Assembly (NCBI RefSeq): GCF_019297855.1 | Contig: NZ_CP079194.1 | Coordinates: 248,001-312,000, forward strand | Direction of reading: 5' to 3' | DNA: 64,000 nucleotides | Origin: Gymnodinialimonas ceratoperidinii | GTDB taxonomy: Bacteria; Pseudomonadota; Alphaproteobacteria; Rhodobacterales; Rhodobacteraceae | Part shown: positions 17,831 through 26,118 of the stretch, in pieces | Layout of the letters: the number at the start of each line of letters is the position of its first letter | Position numbering within the stretch: the first letter of the stretch is position 1 | Notes under the pieces: model-generated | What the model saw: only the letters and a program-made list of their open reading frames with translations | What the model was told of the DNA's origin: nothing | The model's database searches: none | Position numbers and translations under genes: made by a program

Positions 17831-18829
17831 TCAGACGTTGTAATAGTCGCGATACCACGCGACGAAGCGGGCGACGCCCTCGGTGACGGGGGTCTTCGGC
17901 TTGTATTGAGTCAGATGCTGCAGCAGGCTCGCGTCGGCCCAGGTGGCGGTGACGTCGCCGGGCTGCATCTCCATCATGTTCTTCTCGGCGGTGATGCCGG
18001 TGGCCGTCTCGATCGCGCCGATGAACTCCATCAGCGGCACGGACTCCGAGTTGCCGATGTTCACCACCCGGTAAGGAGCCACGGGGCTGAGGCTGTCACC
18101 CTCCACCGGGTCATCGCCCGGCACCGCTTCGATCAGGCGCACGATGCCGTCGACGAGATCGGTCACATAGGTGAAGTCCCGCGCCATCTGGCCGTGGTTG
18201 TAAACGTCGATCGGCCGGCCCTCGAAGATCGCCTTGGTGAACTTGTGCGGCGCCATGTCGGGGCGGCCCCAAGGGCCATAGACGGTGAAGAAACGGAACA
18301 TTGTCGTCGGCAGGTCGTAGAGATGCGCGTAGCTGTGGGCCATCGACTCGTTGGCCTTCTTCGTCGCGGCGTAGAAGCTGACCTGATGATCGGTCTTCAT
18401 CGTCTCGACATAGGGCATCTCGGTATTCGCCCCGTAGGCCGAGGAGGTGCTGGCCAGCAGCGAATGCGCCGGAGGGAAGGCGCGCATCGCCTCCAGCAGG
18501 CGGAAGGTGCCGATGAGGTTGGCCTGCATGTAGCTTTCGGGGTTCTCGATCGAATAGCGCACGCCTGCTTGCGCGGCGAGGTGGATGACCGTCTCGGGAC
18601 GATGCTCTTCGAACAGATCGTGCAGCAGGCCCGGCGTCTCGATCCGCCCTTCGACAGGCACGAAATGCTCCTGCTCCAGTAGCAGGGCGAGGCGCGAGTC
18701 CTTCAGGGCGACCTCGTAATAATCCGTCATCGCGTCGACGCCGATGACTTTCCAGCCGTCAGCCAGCAGGCGGGCGCAGGTGTGATAGCCGATAAAGCCG
18801 GCCGAGCCGGTCACGAGTGCGGTTCTCAT
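17831..18829 (-). CDS. lpsL: UDP-glucuronate 4-epimerase (NAD-dependent SDR)
   Basis: 332 residues from the ATG at 18829, which overlaps the galE stop as ATGA. Extended SDR fold: GSAGFIGYHTC near 8-18, AAQAGVRYSIENP near 90 and SFYAATKKANE (Tyr-x3-Lys) near 162; MFRFFTVYGPWGRPDMA is the nucleotide-sugar signature seen in UDP-GlcA 4-epimerases (GAE/LpsL/CapI). Expected reaction is UDP-glucuronate to UDP-galacturonate. Operon position between galE and ugd supports that over a UDP-glucose substrate. The symbol follows the Sinorhizobium name; a different nucleotide-sugar epimerase activity remains possible. Confidence 0.85.
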   Translation of the reverse strand: MRTALVTGSAGFIGYHTCARLLADGWKVIGVDAMTDYYEVALKDSRLALLLEQEHFVPVEGRIETPGLLHDLFEEHRPETVIHLAAQAGVRYSIENPESYMQANLIGTFRLLEAMRAFPPAHSLLASTSSAYGANTEMPYVETMKTDHQVSFYAATKKANESMAHSYAHLYDLPTTMFRFFTVYGPWGRPDMAPHKFTKAIFEGRPIDVYNHGQMARDFTYVTDLVDGIVRLIEAVPGDDPVEGDSLSPVAPYRVVNIGNSESVPLMEFIGAIETATGITAEKNMMEMQPGDVTATWADASLLQHLTQYKPKTPVTEGVARFVAWYRDYYNV

Positions 18830-19851
18830 CCGTCCGGCTCCTCCGATGAATGCGGTCCAACGATCCAGCCCCAACTCGACGCGCACATGTCGTCGAGGGT
18901 CTTTTGCGTGCGGAACCCGAGTATCTCTTCCGCCTTGTCGGCCTTGGCAACATAGATCGGCACATCACCGGCGCGGCGTTCCACCACGCGGGCCGGAATA
19001 TCCCGGTTCGAGGCGCGCTTGTAGGCGGCGACGACCTCCTGCACCGAATGGCCAACGCCGGTGCCGAGGTTCACGAGGTGGCTCTGATCCTCGCCCAGAA
19101 GCGTCGCCAGCGACAGCACATGGCCGCGCGCGAGGTCTTCGACGTGGATGTAATCGCGCACCCCGGTGCCGTCTGGCGTATCATAATCGTCGCCGAAAAT
19201 CTGCAACTCCGCCAACTCGCCAGCGGCGACCTTGGCGATATAGGGCATCAGGTTGTTGGGAATGTCGCGCGGGTCTTCCCCGATCAGGTGGCTCTCATGG
19301 GCACCGGCCGGGTTGAAATAGCGCAATATGCCGACGTGCCAGCGGTCGTCGGCGGCGACCAGTTGGTTCAGGATCTGCTCGCCGCTGATCTTGGTCTGGC
19401 CATAAGGGTTCATCGCCCGGAACTCGGCGGTCTCGGGCGTCGGGGTCTCGTCCGGCACGCCGTAGACCGTGGCGGAGGAGGAGAAGACGATTTTCCGGCA
19501 CCCAGCCGCGTCCATCACCCGCAGAAGATTGATCAGCCCGCTGATATTCACGTCGAAGTAGTCGAGGGGCCGCTCGACGCTCTCGCTCACCGCCTTCAGC
19601 GCGGCGAAATGCACCACCGCGTCAAACTGATGTTCCGAGAACAACCCCGCCAATGTGGTTGCGTCACGCACGTCGGCATCGGCCACCGTCACGGGTTTGC
19701 CGGTCAGCTTCTCCAGCCGATCCACGACCGAACGGCTCGCGTTCTGGAAATTGTCGAGAATGGTAACGTCATAGCCGGCGTCAATGAGCGCCACGTAGGT
19801 ATGAGACCCGATGTAGCCCGCGCCCCCGGTCAAAAGAATATGCTCTTTCAT
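18826..19851 (-). CDS. galE: UDP-glucose 4-epimerase
   Basis: 341 residues. GalE interconverts UDP-glucose and UDP-galactose. TGGAGYIGSHT at residues 8-18 is the NAD loop; the pair of catalytic motifs is SSSATVYG (near 122) and YGQTKISGEQ (Tyr-x3-Lys, near 148), followed by RYFNPAGAHES and VRDYIHVEDLA, all GalE-specific. It heads the operon galE, UDP-GlcA 4-epimerase, ugd on the minus strand. The 158 nt upstream (19852-20009) separate it from a glycosyltransferase on the same strand and could hold the operon promoter. Confidence 0.95.
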   Translation of the reverse strand: MKEHILLTGGAGYIGSHTYVALIDAGYDVTILDNFQNASRSVVDRLEKLTGKPVTVADADVRDATTLAGLFSEHQFDAVVHFAALKAVSESVERPLDYFDVNISGLINLLRVMDAAGCRKIVFSSSATVYGVPDETPTPETAEFRAMNPYGQTKISGEQILNQLVAADDRWHVGILRYFNPAGAHESHLIGEDPRDIPNNLMPYIAKVAAGELAELQIFGDDYDTPDGTGVRDYIHVEDLARGHVLSLATLLGEDQSHLVNLGTGVGHSVQEVVAAYKRASNRDIPARVVERRAGDVPIYVAKADKAEEILGFRTQKTLDDMCASSWGWIVGPHSSEEPDG

Positions 19852-20009
19852 TCCAGCGTTATCCTGATTGACCAGCCGTCGTTACACGCCACCGATTGCC
19901 ACGGAACGGGTCCGGTCGTCAAAGGCCAAGGCGGTATTTCCGAAGAGACCGCGGCGTTTGCCGGGATTTCGACCGATCCGGTCGGTTTGATAGGCTCCCG
20001 CAGGAGGGT

Positions 20010-21260
20010 CTACCCCGGTATCTCCATCCGTTTGGCCTTCGGCACCAAGGCGTTGATCTGGCGCAGATGCTCGGGCAGGCAGACCTTGTTGAAATCATAG
20101 TGCTTCACGACATGCCGCCGCGCTGCCGGGCCAAGATGCGCGTAGCTGCCCGGGCGCTCCAACACGTCGATGACCTTGCGGGCGATGTCCTTGGGATCGA
20201 AGAAATCCGCCAGTAGGCCGGTCTTGCCATGCTCGATCGCCTCGCGCACAGGCGCCACGTCGGAGGCCACGATGGTGGCGCCCATCGACATCGCCTCAAG
20301 GCAGGACCACGACAGGACGAAGGGCACCGAAAGGTAGATGTGGCAGCGCCCGACCTGGATGATCTTCTGGTAGTCTTCGTATGGCACCCGGCCGAGGAAA
20401 TGGACCCGAGACCAATCCACCGCCTCGCCGACTTCCTTCTCCATTTCGGCTCTATACCCGCCGTTAGAGCCTGATTTCTTGCCGTAGGAAACATCCGAAC
20501 CGCCGATGATCAGCGCCCGTGCATTGGGGCGAGCATCGAGGATATGCGGCAGGGCGCGCATGAAGCTGTGAAAGCCCCGCGTCGGCTCCATGTTGCGCGC
20601 CATGTAGGTGAAGATCTCGTCGTCCCGCGTGACAGGACGATCCAGCCGCCCGAGCGCGACCTCTGCCTCGGGATCGGGCTTGAGCCGGTCGGTACGGATG
20701 CCATCGTGCTTGACGTAGATCTTCTCGCGGAAGCTCTCGGGAAACGTGTCGCGTTGCCAGGCGGTGGGGGAATGACCCTTGTCGACGGTCTGGATGTTGG
20801 CGAAGTTCACCGCATTGCGGGCATGCATGGTGAACGGCGCGTGGGGGCTTGCCGGGAACTCCGGATCGAAGCCGACGGATCCCCCCTTGGCGAGGAAGTA
20901 ATACTCGAAATAGCCGATGATCGGCGTGTCCGGCCAGATCTCCTTCAGGAACGTCAACTCGCCCCACCCGACGTGGCCCAGGATCACATCAGGCGTGAAC
21001 CCCTCGCCGCGGAGCCGCGAGGCGGCCTGGGCACAGCCAAAGCCGTTGCCGGTGCATTCCTCCCAATACTGCGTCAGCGCGTAGGCGTTTTTCGCCGGTT
21101 TATGGTGGCTGTTGTAGCTCACCACCCGCGCGCCCTCCATGTCGGGAACGTCCTTGCGTTGGGTCAGGAACACCAGCTCGTGCTCGCCCTGATCCCGCAA
21201 CCACGTGAAAAGCTCGCGGTACTGACCGGGGAAGTTCTGATGCACAAATAGGATTTTCAT
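20010..21260 (-). CDS. family 4 glycosyltransferase
   Basis: 416 residues from the ATG at 21260; the frame is open further upstream but the family N-terminus MKILFVHQNFPGQYRELF starts there. GT-B fold: an N-terminal acceptor domain, then the nucleotide-sugar domain with FTYMARNMEPTRGFHSF near 225, HFLGRVPYEDYQKI near 300, and SCLEAMSMGATIVASDVAPVREAI near 330-355, which carries the E-x7-E-type donor-binding region. The donor and acceptor are unknown; neighbouring galE/ugd make a role in exopolysaccharide or lipopolysaccharide plausible. Cytoplasmic, no membrane segments. Confidence 0.88.
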   Translation of the reverse strand: MKILFVHQNFPGQYRELFTWLRDQGEHELVFLTQRKDVPDMEGARVVSYNSHHKPAKNAYALTQYWEECTGNGFGCAQAASRLRGEGFTPDVILGHVGWGELTFLKEIWPDTPIIGYFEYYFLAKGGSVGFDPEFPASPHAPFTMHARNAVNFANIQTVDKGHSPTAWQRDTFPESFREKIYVKHDGIRTDRLKPDPEAEVALGRLDRPVTRDDEIFTYMARNMEPTRGFHSFMRALPHILDARPNARALIIGGSDVSYGKKSGSNGGYRAEMEKEVGEAVDWSRVHFLGRVPYEDYQKIIQVGRCHIYLSVPFVLSWSCLEAMSMGATIVASDVAPVREAIEHGKTGLLADFFDPKDIARKVIDVLERPGSYAHLGPAARRHVVKHYDFNKVCLPEHLRQINALVPKAKRMEIPG

Positions 21261-21373
21261 CGTCACGCCATGCCTGAAATCTGGAGCGTTAATATTTAGT
21301 TTTTGCCAATGCTGTCCGTGATCTCCCAACCCCATGCGGCGGACGCAAGGCAGAACTGCGGCAAGAGGGGGGT

Positions 21374-21400
21374 TTGGTGTTGCCCACGCGCCCCCTATAT
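21374..21400 (+). promoter_or_regulatory. possible heat-shock (RpoH-type) promoter for hslO
   Basis: TTGGTG at 21374-21379 and CCCCCTATAT at 21391-21400 are separated by 11-12 nt, resembling the RpoH pattern of a TTG-containing -35 and a CCCCATnT-like -10. The -10 end is 41 nt from the hslO start. The match is loose, so this is a candidate only. Confidence 0.3.
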
Positions 21401-21441
21401 GGGACCAGACCTTGTTTTTCGATATAAAGGGGGTGCCCCCC

Positions 21442-22443
21442 ATGACCATGACCACAAAACTCGCGTGGGACGACACCGTATTGCCGTTCCAGCTGGACCG
21501 CTCCGACATCCGGGGCCGGGTCTCCCGGCTGGATACCACGCTGGACCAGATCCTGTCTCAGCACGATTACCCTGCCCCCGTGGAGGCCATGGTCGCCGAG
21601 ATGGCGCTGCTGACCGCGCTGATCGGCCAGACGATCAAGCTGCGCTGGAAGCTGTCGCTGCAAGTGCGCTCCGACGGACCGATCCGCCTGATCGCCACTG
21701 ACTTCCTCGCCCCCGAGGCCGAGGGAGAGCCCGCGCGCATCCGGGCCTATGCTTCCTATGACGCCGAGCGTCTGGATGAGACCGCGCCGGCCTTCCCGCA
21801 GATCGGGTCGGGGTATTTCGCGATCCTGATCGATCAGGGCAAGGGCACGACCCCCTACCAAGGCATCACGCCGATCGGCGGTGAGTCTCTATCCGCCTGT
21901 GCAGAGACCTATTTCGCCCAGTCCGAGCAGCTCCCCACCGCGTTCAAGCTGTCCTATGGCCGCGCGCAGGAGCCGGGTCAGGACGAAGGCTGGCGCGCCG
22001 GTGGTCTGATGCTTCAGATGATGCCGGAAGCCTCGCTGGAAGCGGCAAACGAGCCGACCAGCGAAGACGGCACCCTGAACGCCGAAGATCTCGTCTCCAA
22101 GGACAAGGCCGAGGATTGGTCCCGCGCCAATATCCTGATGCAGACCGCTGACGAGATGGAGCTGATTGGCCCCCATGTCTCGCCGACCGACCTCCTCGTG
22201 CGCCTGTTCCACGAGGAAGAGCCGCGCGTGTTCGATTCCCTGCCCGTCGCTTTCGGCTGCACCTGTTCCGAGGATCGCGTGCGCCAGTCCCTGTCGATCT
22301 ATTCGGCCAAGGACATCGCGCATATGACAACGGACGAAGGCCGCGTCACGGCAGATTGCCAGTTCTGCGGCGCGCATTACGACTTCGACCCCCTCACCTT
22401 GGGGTTCGAGGCCGAGAAGGCACCCGATGGGTCGCCCGCTTGA
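21442..22443 (+). CDS. hslO: Hsp33 redox-regulated chaperone
   Basis: 333 residues from the ATG at 21442 (AAGGGGG upstream; a second ATG at 21448 is possible). Hsp33 is a cytosolic holdase that becomes active when oxidation releases zinc. The four zinc Cys are CTCSEDR near 272-274 and CQFCGAHYDF near 305-308, complete. The N-terminal domain carries the typical SDIRGRVSRLDTTLDQIL opening, somewhat longer than the E. coli protein. The next gene (NUDIX) starts 17 nt before this stop. A heat-shock promoter is suggested upstream. Confidence 0.95.
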   Translation: MTMTTKLAWDDTVLPFQLDRSDIRGRVSRLDTTLDQILSQHDYPAPVEAMVAEMALLTALIGQTIKLRWKLSLQVRSDGPIRLIATDFLAPEAEGEPARIRAYASYDAERLDETAPAFPQIGSGYFAILIDQGKGTTPYQGITPIGGESLSACAETYFAQSEQLPTAFKLSYGRAQEPGQDEGWRAGGLMLQMMPEASLEAANEPTSEDGTLNAEDLVSKDKAEDWSRANILMQTADEMELIGPHVSPTDLLVRLFHEEEPRVFDSLPVAFGCTCSEDRVRQSLSIYSAKDIAHMTTDEGRVTADCQFCGAHYDFDPLTLGFEAEKAPDGSPA

Positions 22444-23026
22444 TCTGAACACCCTCACGGCCGCGCTCGAGGATCCCTCGGCGCGGCCTCACCCCAAGAG
22501 GTCGTCGGATTACGACCTCAACCCCGGCATCACCTTGCCCGAGGGCCGGGTCCTGCGCCCCGCGGCGGTGCTGATCGGCGTTGTCGGCGATGATGTCGTC
22601 CTCACCAAACGCGCCTCTACTTTAAAGCATCATCCCGGCCAGATCGCCTTTCCCGGCGGCAAGGTCGACCCCGGCGAGACCATCGCACAAGCCGCGCTGC
22701 GAGAGGCCCGGGAAGAGATCGGTCTGGCCGAGGAAAACGTCTCTATCCTTGCGGAAATGCCGCCCCACGAGACGGTCACCAGCTATACCGTCACCCCGGT
22801 GGTCGCCCGCATCAAGGAAGAGTTCGAGCCGCGGGCCGAGCCCGGTGAAGTGGCCGAGGTGTTCCGCGTCCCGCTCGCGTTCCTGATGAACCCGGACAAT
22901 TACGCCATCGAAGGCCGCCGCTGGCGCGGCATTCGGCGCAAGTACTACGTCGTGCCCTACGGGCCCTATTATATCTGGGGCGCCACGGCGCGGATGCTCA
23001 AGAACCTCGCGGACCGCGTCGCATGA
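22427..23026 (+). CDS. CoA pyrophosphatase, NUDIX family
   Basis: 199 residues, overlapping hslO by 17 nt. The Nudix box GGKVDPGETIAQAALREAREEIGL (about 77-100) and the preceding KHHPGQIAFPGGK are the diagnostic UPF0035/NudL (YeaB) pattern of hydrolases that split CoA and CoA esters into 3',5'-ADP and 4'-phosphopantetheine. C-terminal segment includes RRKYYVVPYGPYYIWGATARM, expected for the family. It is coupled to the next gene by an ATGA overlap, so hslO, this gene and the CCA enzyme are cotranscribed. Confidence 0.9.
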   Translation: MGRPLDLNTLTAALEDPSARPHPKRSSDYDLNPGITLPEGRVLRPAAVLIGVVGDDVVLTKRASTLKHHPGQIAFPGGKVDPGETIAQAALREAREEIGLAEENVSILAEMPPHETVTSYTVTPVVARIKEEFEPRAEPGEVAEVFRVPLAFLMNPDNYAIEGRRWRGIRRKYYVVPYGPYYIWGATARMLKNLADRVA

Positions 23027-24162
23027 CCCGCCTGCAGGCCGATTGGCTCCATGCGCCCGGCTCCAAGGCTGTCTTCGATGCGCTGGGCGGCCATGGCGCG
23101 TGGTTTGTCGGGGGCTGTGTGCGCAACGGCCTTCTCGGCCTTCCCGTTGCCGATATCGACATCTGCACCGAGTTGCTTCCCCAGGAGGTCATGGACCTCG
23201 CCAAGGCCGCGGGCCTGAAGGCCATTCCGACGGGCATTGACCATGGCACCGTCACCCTCGTGGCCGACGGCACACCCTATGAGATTACGACCCTACGCCG
23301 CGATATAGAGACGGATGGACGCCATGCCTCCGTCGCCTTTACCCGGGAGCTGGCCGAGGATGCCGCGCGGCGGGATTTCACCATGAACGCGCTCTATGCG
23401 ACCCGCGGCGGCGAGGTGCTCGACCCGAACGGGAGGGGGCTCTCCGACCTTCGCGACCGGCGGCTGCGCTTCATTGGCGATGCGGCGGAACGGATTGCCG
23501 AGGATCATCTGCGCATCCTGCGTTTCTTCCGCTTTCATGCCTGGTACGCCGACCCCGCTGGCGGCATCGACGCGGAGGGCCTCGCCGCCTGTGCCGCCGG
23601 TATCGACGGGATCGCGCGGCTCTCCCGCGAGCGGATCGGGGCGGAGATGAAGACACTCCTGCGCGCGCCTGATCCGGCGCCCTCTGTCGCGGCCATGGAT
23701 CAGTCCGGCGTGCTTGCCGCGGTCCTGCCCGGCGCCTCGTCCCCCATGCTGACGCTCCTGACCGGATTGGAGGGCGAAATGCCGCCCGACGCGATCCGCC
23801 GCCTCGCCGCGATGGGTGGAGAGGACGCGCCCGACCGCCTCCGCCTCTCGAAGGCCGAAGCCAAACGGCTGGCGCTCTACCGGGCCGAGATGACATCCCC
23901 CTCCGTTCCGGGCGCGTTGGGCTATCGTCACGGTGCCGAGCCCGCGCGCGATATCCTTGTCCTGCGGGGCTTGCTCAGCGAACGGCCGCCAACTGGCGAA
24001 GCGCTGGACGCTGCCGAACAAGGCGCGCAGGCCCGGTTCCCGGTGAAGGCCGCCGATCTGCCCGATTTGCAGGGGCCCGCCCTTGGCCAGCACCTCAAGA
24101 AGCTGGAGACCCGCTGGATCGACAGCGACTTCACCCTGACGAAATCCGATCTGCTGAACTGA
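23023..24162 (+). CDS. CCA tRNA nucleotidyltransferase / poly(A) polymerase family
   Basis: 379 residues, start overlapping the previous stop (ATGA). Class II nucleotidyltransferase: WFVGGCVRNGLLG and the metal Asp pair in VADIDICTE (about 29-48), then RRDFTMNALYA near 118 and RLRFIGDAAERIAEDHLRILRFFRFHAWY near 145-175. It adds or repairs the CCA end of tRNAs in the cytoplasm. The genomic tRNA-Pro here already encodes CCA, so repair is at least part of the job. Downstream is an ABC exporter pair, same strand, 102 nt later. Confidence 0.92.
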   Translation: MTRLQADWLHAPGSKAVFDALGGHGAWFVGGCVRNGLLGLPVADIDICTELLPQEVMDLAKAAGLKAIPTGIDHGTVTLVADGTPYEITTLRRDIETDGRHASVAFTRELAEDAARRDFTMNALYATRGGEVLDPNGRGLSDLRDRRLRFIGDAAERIAEDHLRILRFFRFHAWYADPAGGIDAEGLAACAAGIDGIARLSRERIGAEMKTLLRAPDPAPSVAAMDQSGVLAAVLPGASSPMLTLLTGLEGEMPPDAIRRLAAMGGEDAPDRLRLSKAEAKRLALYRAEMTSPSVPGALGYRHGAEPARDILVLRGLLSERPPTGEALDAAEQGAQARFPVKAADLPDLQGPALGQHLKKLETRWIDSDFTLTKSDLLN

Positions 24163-24264
24163 CGTCCTTGGCAGGGGATGTCGGGACACGCCACGCCCCG
24201 TCCCGCACCGCATGGCCTTTCCGTCGCAGGGGCGCTATATCTCTGGCCTGACACGGGAAATGTC

Positions 24265-26118
24265 ATGTTCAGAAAATTTGAAAATCTCGTCGATCCCTAC
24301 GTCGCCCATGATGATCAGGATCGCCCCCCGCGCCGGCTCTGGCCGTTCCTTTGGGAGTATTCTCAGCCGTTCAAAGGCCTCTTTGCGGTGACTGCCTTCA
24401 TGTCGGTCGTCGTCGCGGCGATCGAGATCGGGTTGATCTGGTACATGGGCCGCGTGGTCGACATCTTGTCGGGCGGCGAACCGGCCGAGGTGCTGTCGGC
24501 ATATGGGTTGGAGCTGATCCTCGCCGCCGTCTTCATCCTGACACTCCGCCCCGTGCTGCAAGGCCTCGACGTGGCGCTCTTGAACAACGCGATCCTGCCG
24601 CAATTCGGCGCGCTGGTCCGCTGGCGGGCGCACAAACAGGTGTTGCGCCAGTCGGTCGGCTTTTTCGAGAACGACTTCGCGGGCCGGATCGCCAACCGCA
24701 TCATGCAGACGCCCGGCAGCGCCGGAGACGCGATCTTTCAGGTCTTCGACGCGATCACCTTCTCGCTCGCTTACCTCGTCGGCGCGGCTTTCCTGCTGAC
24801 CAGCTCCGACCCCCGCCTCGCCCTGCCGCTGGTGCTGTGGTTCGGCCTCTACGTGGTGCTCTTGCGCTGGACCATGCGCCGCGTCGGCCCGGCATCGAAA
24901 GCCTCCGCCGACGCGCGCTCCAACACCACCGGGCGGGTCGTGGACAGCTATACCAACATCCATTCGGTGAAGCTCTTCGCCCACCACGACGCCGAACTCG
25001 CCTACGCGAAAGAGGCGATCGAGGACACCCGCCAGACCTTCGCGCGCGAGATGCGGATTTTCACGCTGATGGACGTGCTGCTCGTCACCCTCAACGGCTT
25101 CCTCATCGTCGCGGTCGTCGGGTGGGGCATCGCGCTTTGGGCACAGGGCGCGGCCTCGGTCGGTGTGGTGGCGGCGGCTACGGCGTTGGCGCTCCGGCTC
25201 TCGGCGATGACCGGCTGGATCATGTGGGCCGTCTCCACCTTCTTCCGCGCGCTCGGCGTCGTGGCCGAGGGGATGGAGACGATCACCGAGCCCATCGACC
25301 TCGTCGACGCGCCGAATGCCGTGCCGCTCGACCTGCGGCGGGGCGAGATCCGGCTGGAGAACCTCAGCCACCACTACGGCCGCGCCACGGGCGGGATCGA
25401 CGACATCACCCTCACCATCCGCCCCGGCGAGAAAATTGGCCTCGTCGGACGGTCCGGCGCGGGCAAATCTTCGCTCGTGAAGCTGCTGTTGCGGTTCTAC
25501 GACGCTGAACAGGGTCGGATTCTGATCGACGGGCAAGACATTGCGAAGGTCCAGCAGGACAGCCTCCGCTCCGTCATCGGTATGGTGCAGCAGGACAGCT
25601 CGCTTCTCCACCGTTCGGTGCGCGACAACATCCTCTACGGCGCGCCCGGCGCCTCGGAGGAGGAGATGATCGCCGCCGCCAAGCGTGCCGAGGCGCACGA
25701 ATTCATCCTCGACCTCGAAGACCCCCAAGGCAGGCAGGGCTACGATGCCCATGTCGGCGAGCGTGGCGTCAAGCTTTCGGGCGGGCAGCGCCAGCGTGTG
25801 ACGCTCGCCCGCGTGATCCTCAAGAACGCGCCGATCCTCGTGCTGGACGAGGCCACCAGCGCGCTCGACTCCGAGGTGGAGGCGCAGATTCAGGAGACCC
25901 TCTACGGCGTGATGGAGGGCAAGACCGTCGTCGCCATTGCTCACCGCCTGTCGACCATCGCGCAGATGGACCGGATCGTCGTCATGGATGACGGAAAGAT
26001 CGTGGAGGAGGGCACCCATAGCGCGCTTTTGGCGTTGGGCGGCCTATATGCCAGCTTCTGGGCGCGCCAGTCGGGCGGCTTTATCGGGATCGACGAAGAG
26101 GCATCGGAACCAGCATGA
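24265..26118 (+). CDS. ABC exporter half-transporter A (TMD + NBD)
   Basis: 617 residues from the ATG at 24265. Type I exporter: transmembrane domain with six helices (about residues 25-340), then nucleotide-binding domain with GRSGAGKSS (Walker A), LSGGQRQRV (signature) and ILVLDEATSALDSE (Walker B plus D-loop), and AIAHRLST with the switch His. It overlaps the next exporter gene by 4 nt (ATGA). Two consecutive full-length TMD-NBD proteins indicate a heterodimer exporting a lipid, drug or peptide; both NBDs look catalytically complete, so no degenerate site is obvious. Substrate unknown. Confidence 0.94.
   Translation: MFRKFENLVDPYVAHDDQDRPPRRLWPFLWEYSQPFKGLFAVTAFMSVVVAAIEIGLIWYMGRVVDILSGGEPAEVLSAYGLELILAAVFILTLRPVLQGLDVALLNNAILPQFGALVRWRAHKQVLRQSVGFFENDFAGRIANRIMQTPGSAGDAIFQVFDAITFSLAYLVGAAFLLTSSDPRLALPLVLWFGLYVVLLRWTMRRVGPASKASADARSNTTGRVVDSYTNIHSVKLFAHHDAELAYAKEAIEDTRQTFAREMRIFTLMDVLLVTLNGFLIVAVVGWGIALWAQGAASVGVVAAATALALRLSAMTGWIMWAVSTFFRALGVVAEGMETITEPIDLVDAPNAVPLDLRRGEIRLENLSHHYGRATGGIDDITLTIRPGEKIGLVGRSGAGKSSLVKLLLRFYDAEQGRILIDGQDIAKVQQDSLRSVIGMVQQDSSLLHRSVRDNILYGAPGASEEEMIAAAKRAEAHEFILDLEDPQGRQGYDAHVGERGVKLSGGQRQRVTLARVILKNAPILVLDEATSALDSEVEAQIQETLYGVMEGKTVVAIAHRLSTIAQMDRIVVMDDGKIVEEGTHSALLALGGLYASFWARQSGGFIGIDEEASEPA

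Noticed and set aside
24235..26019. 594-codon open frame opposite the ABC exporter A gene
   Set aside because: Antisense mirror with no motifs; Walker A and B are in the plus-strand gene.
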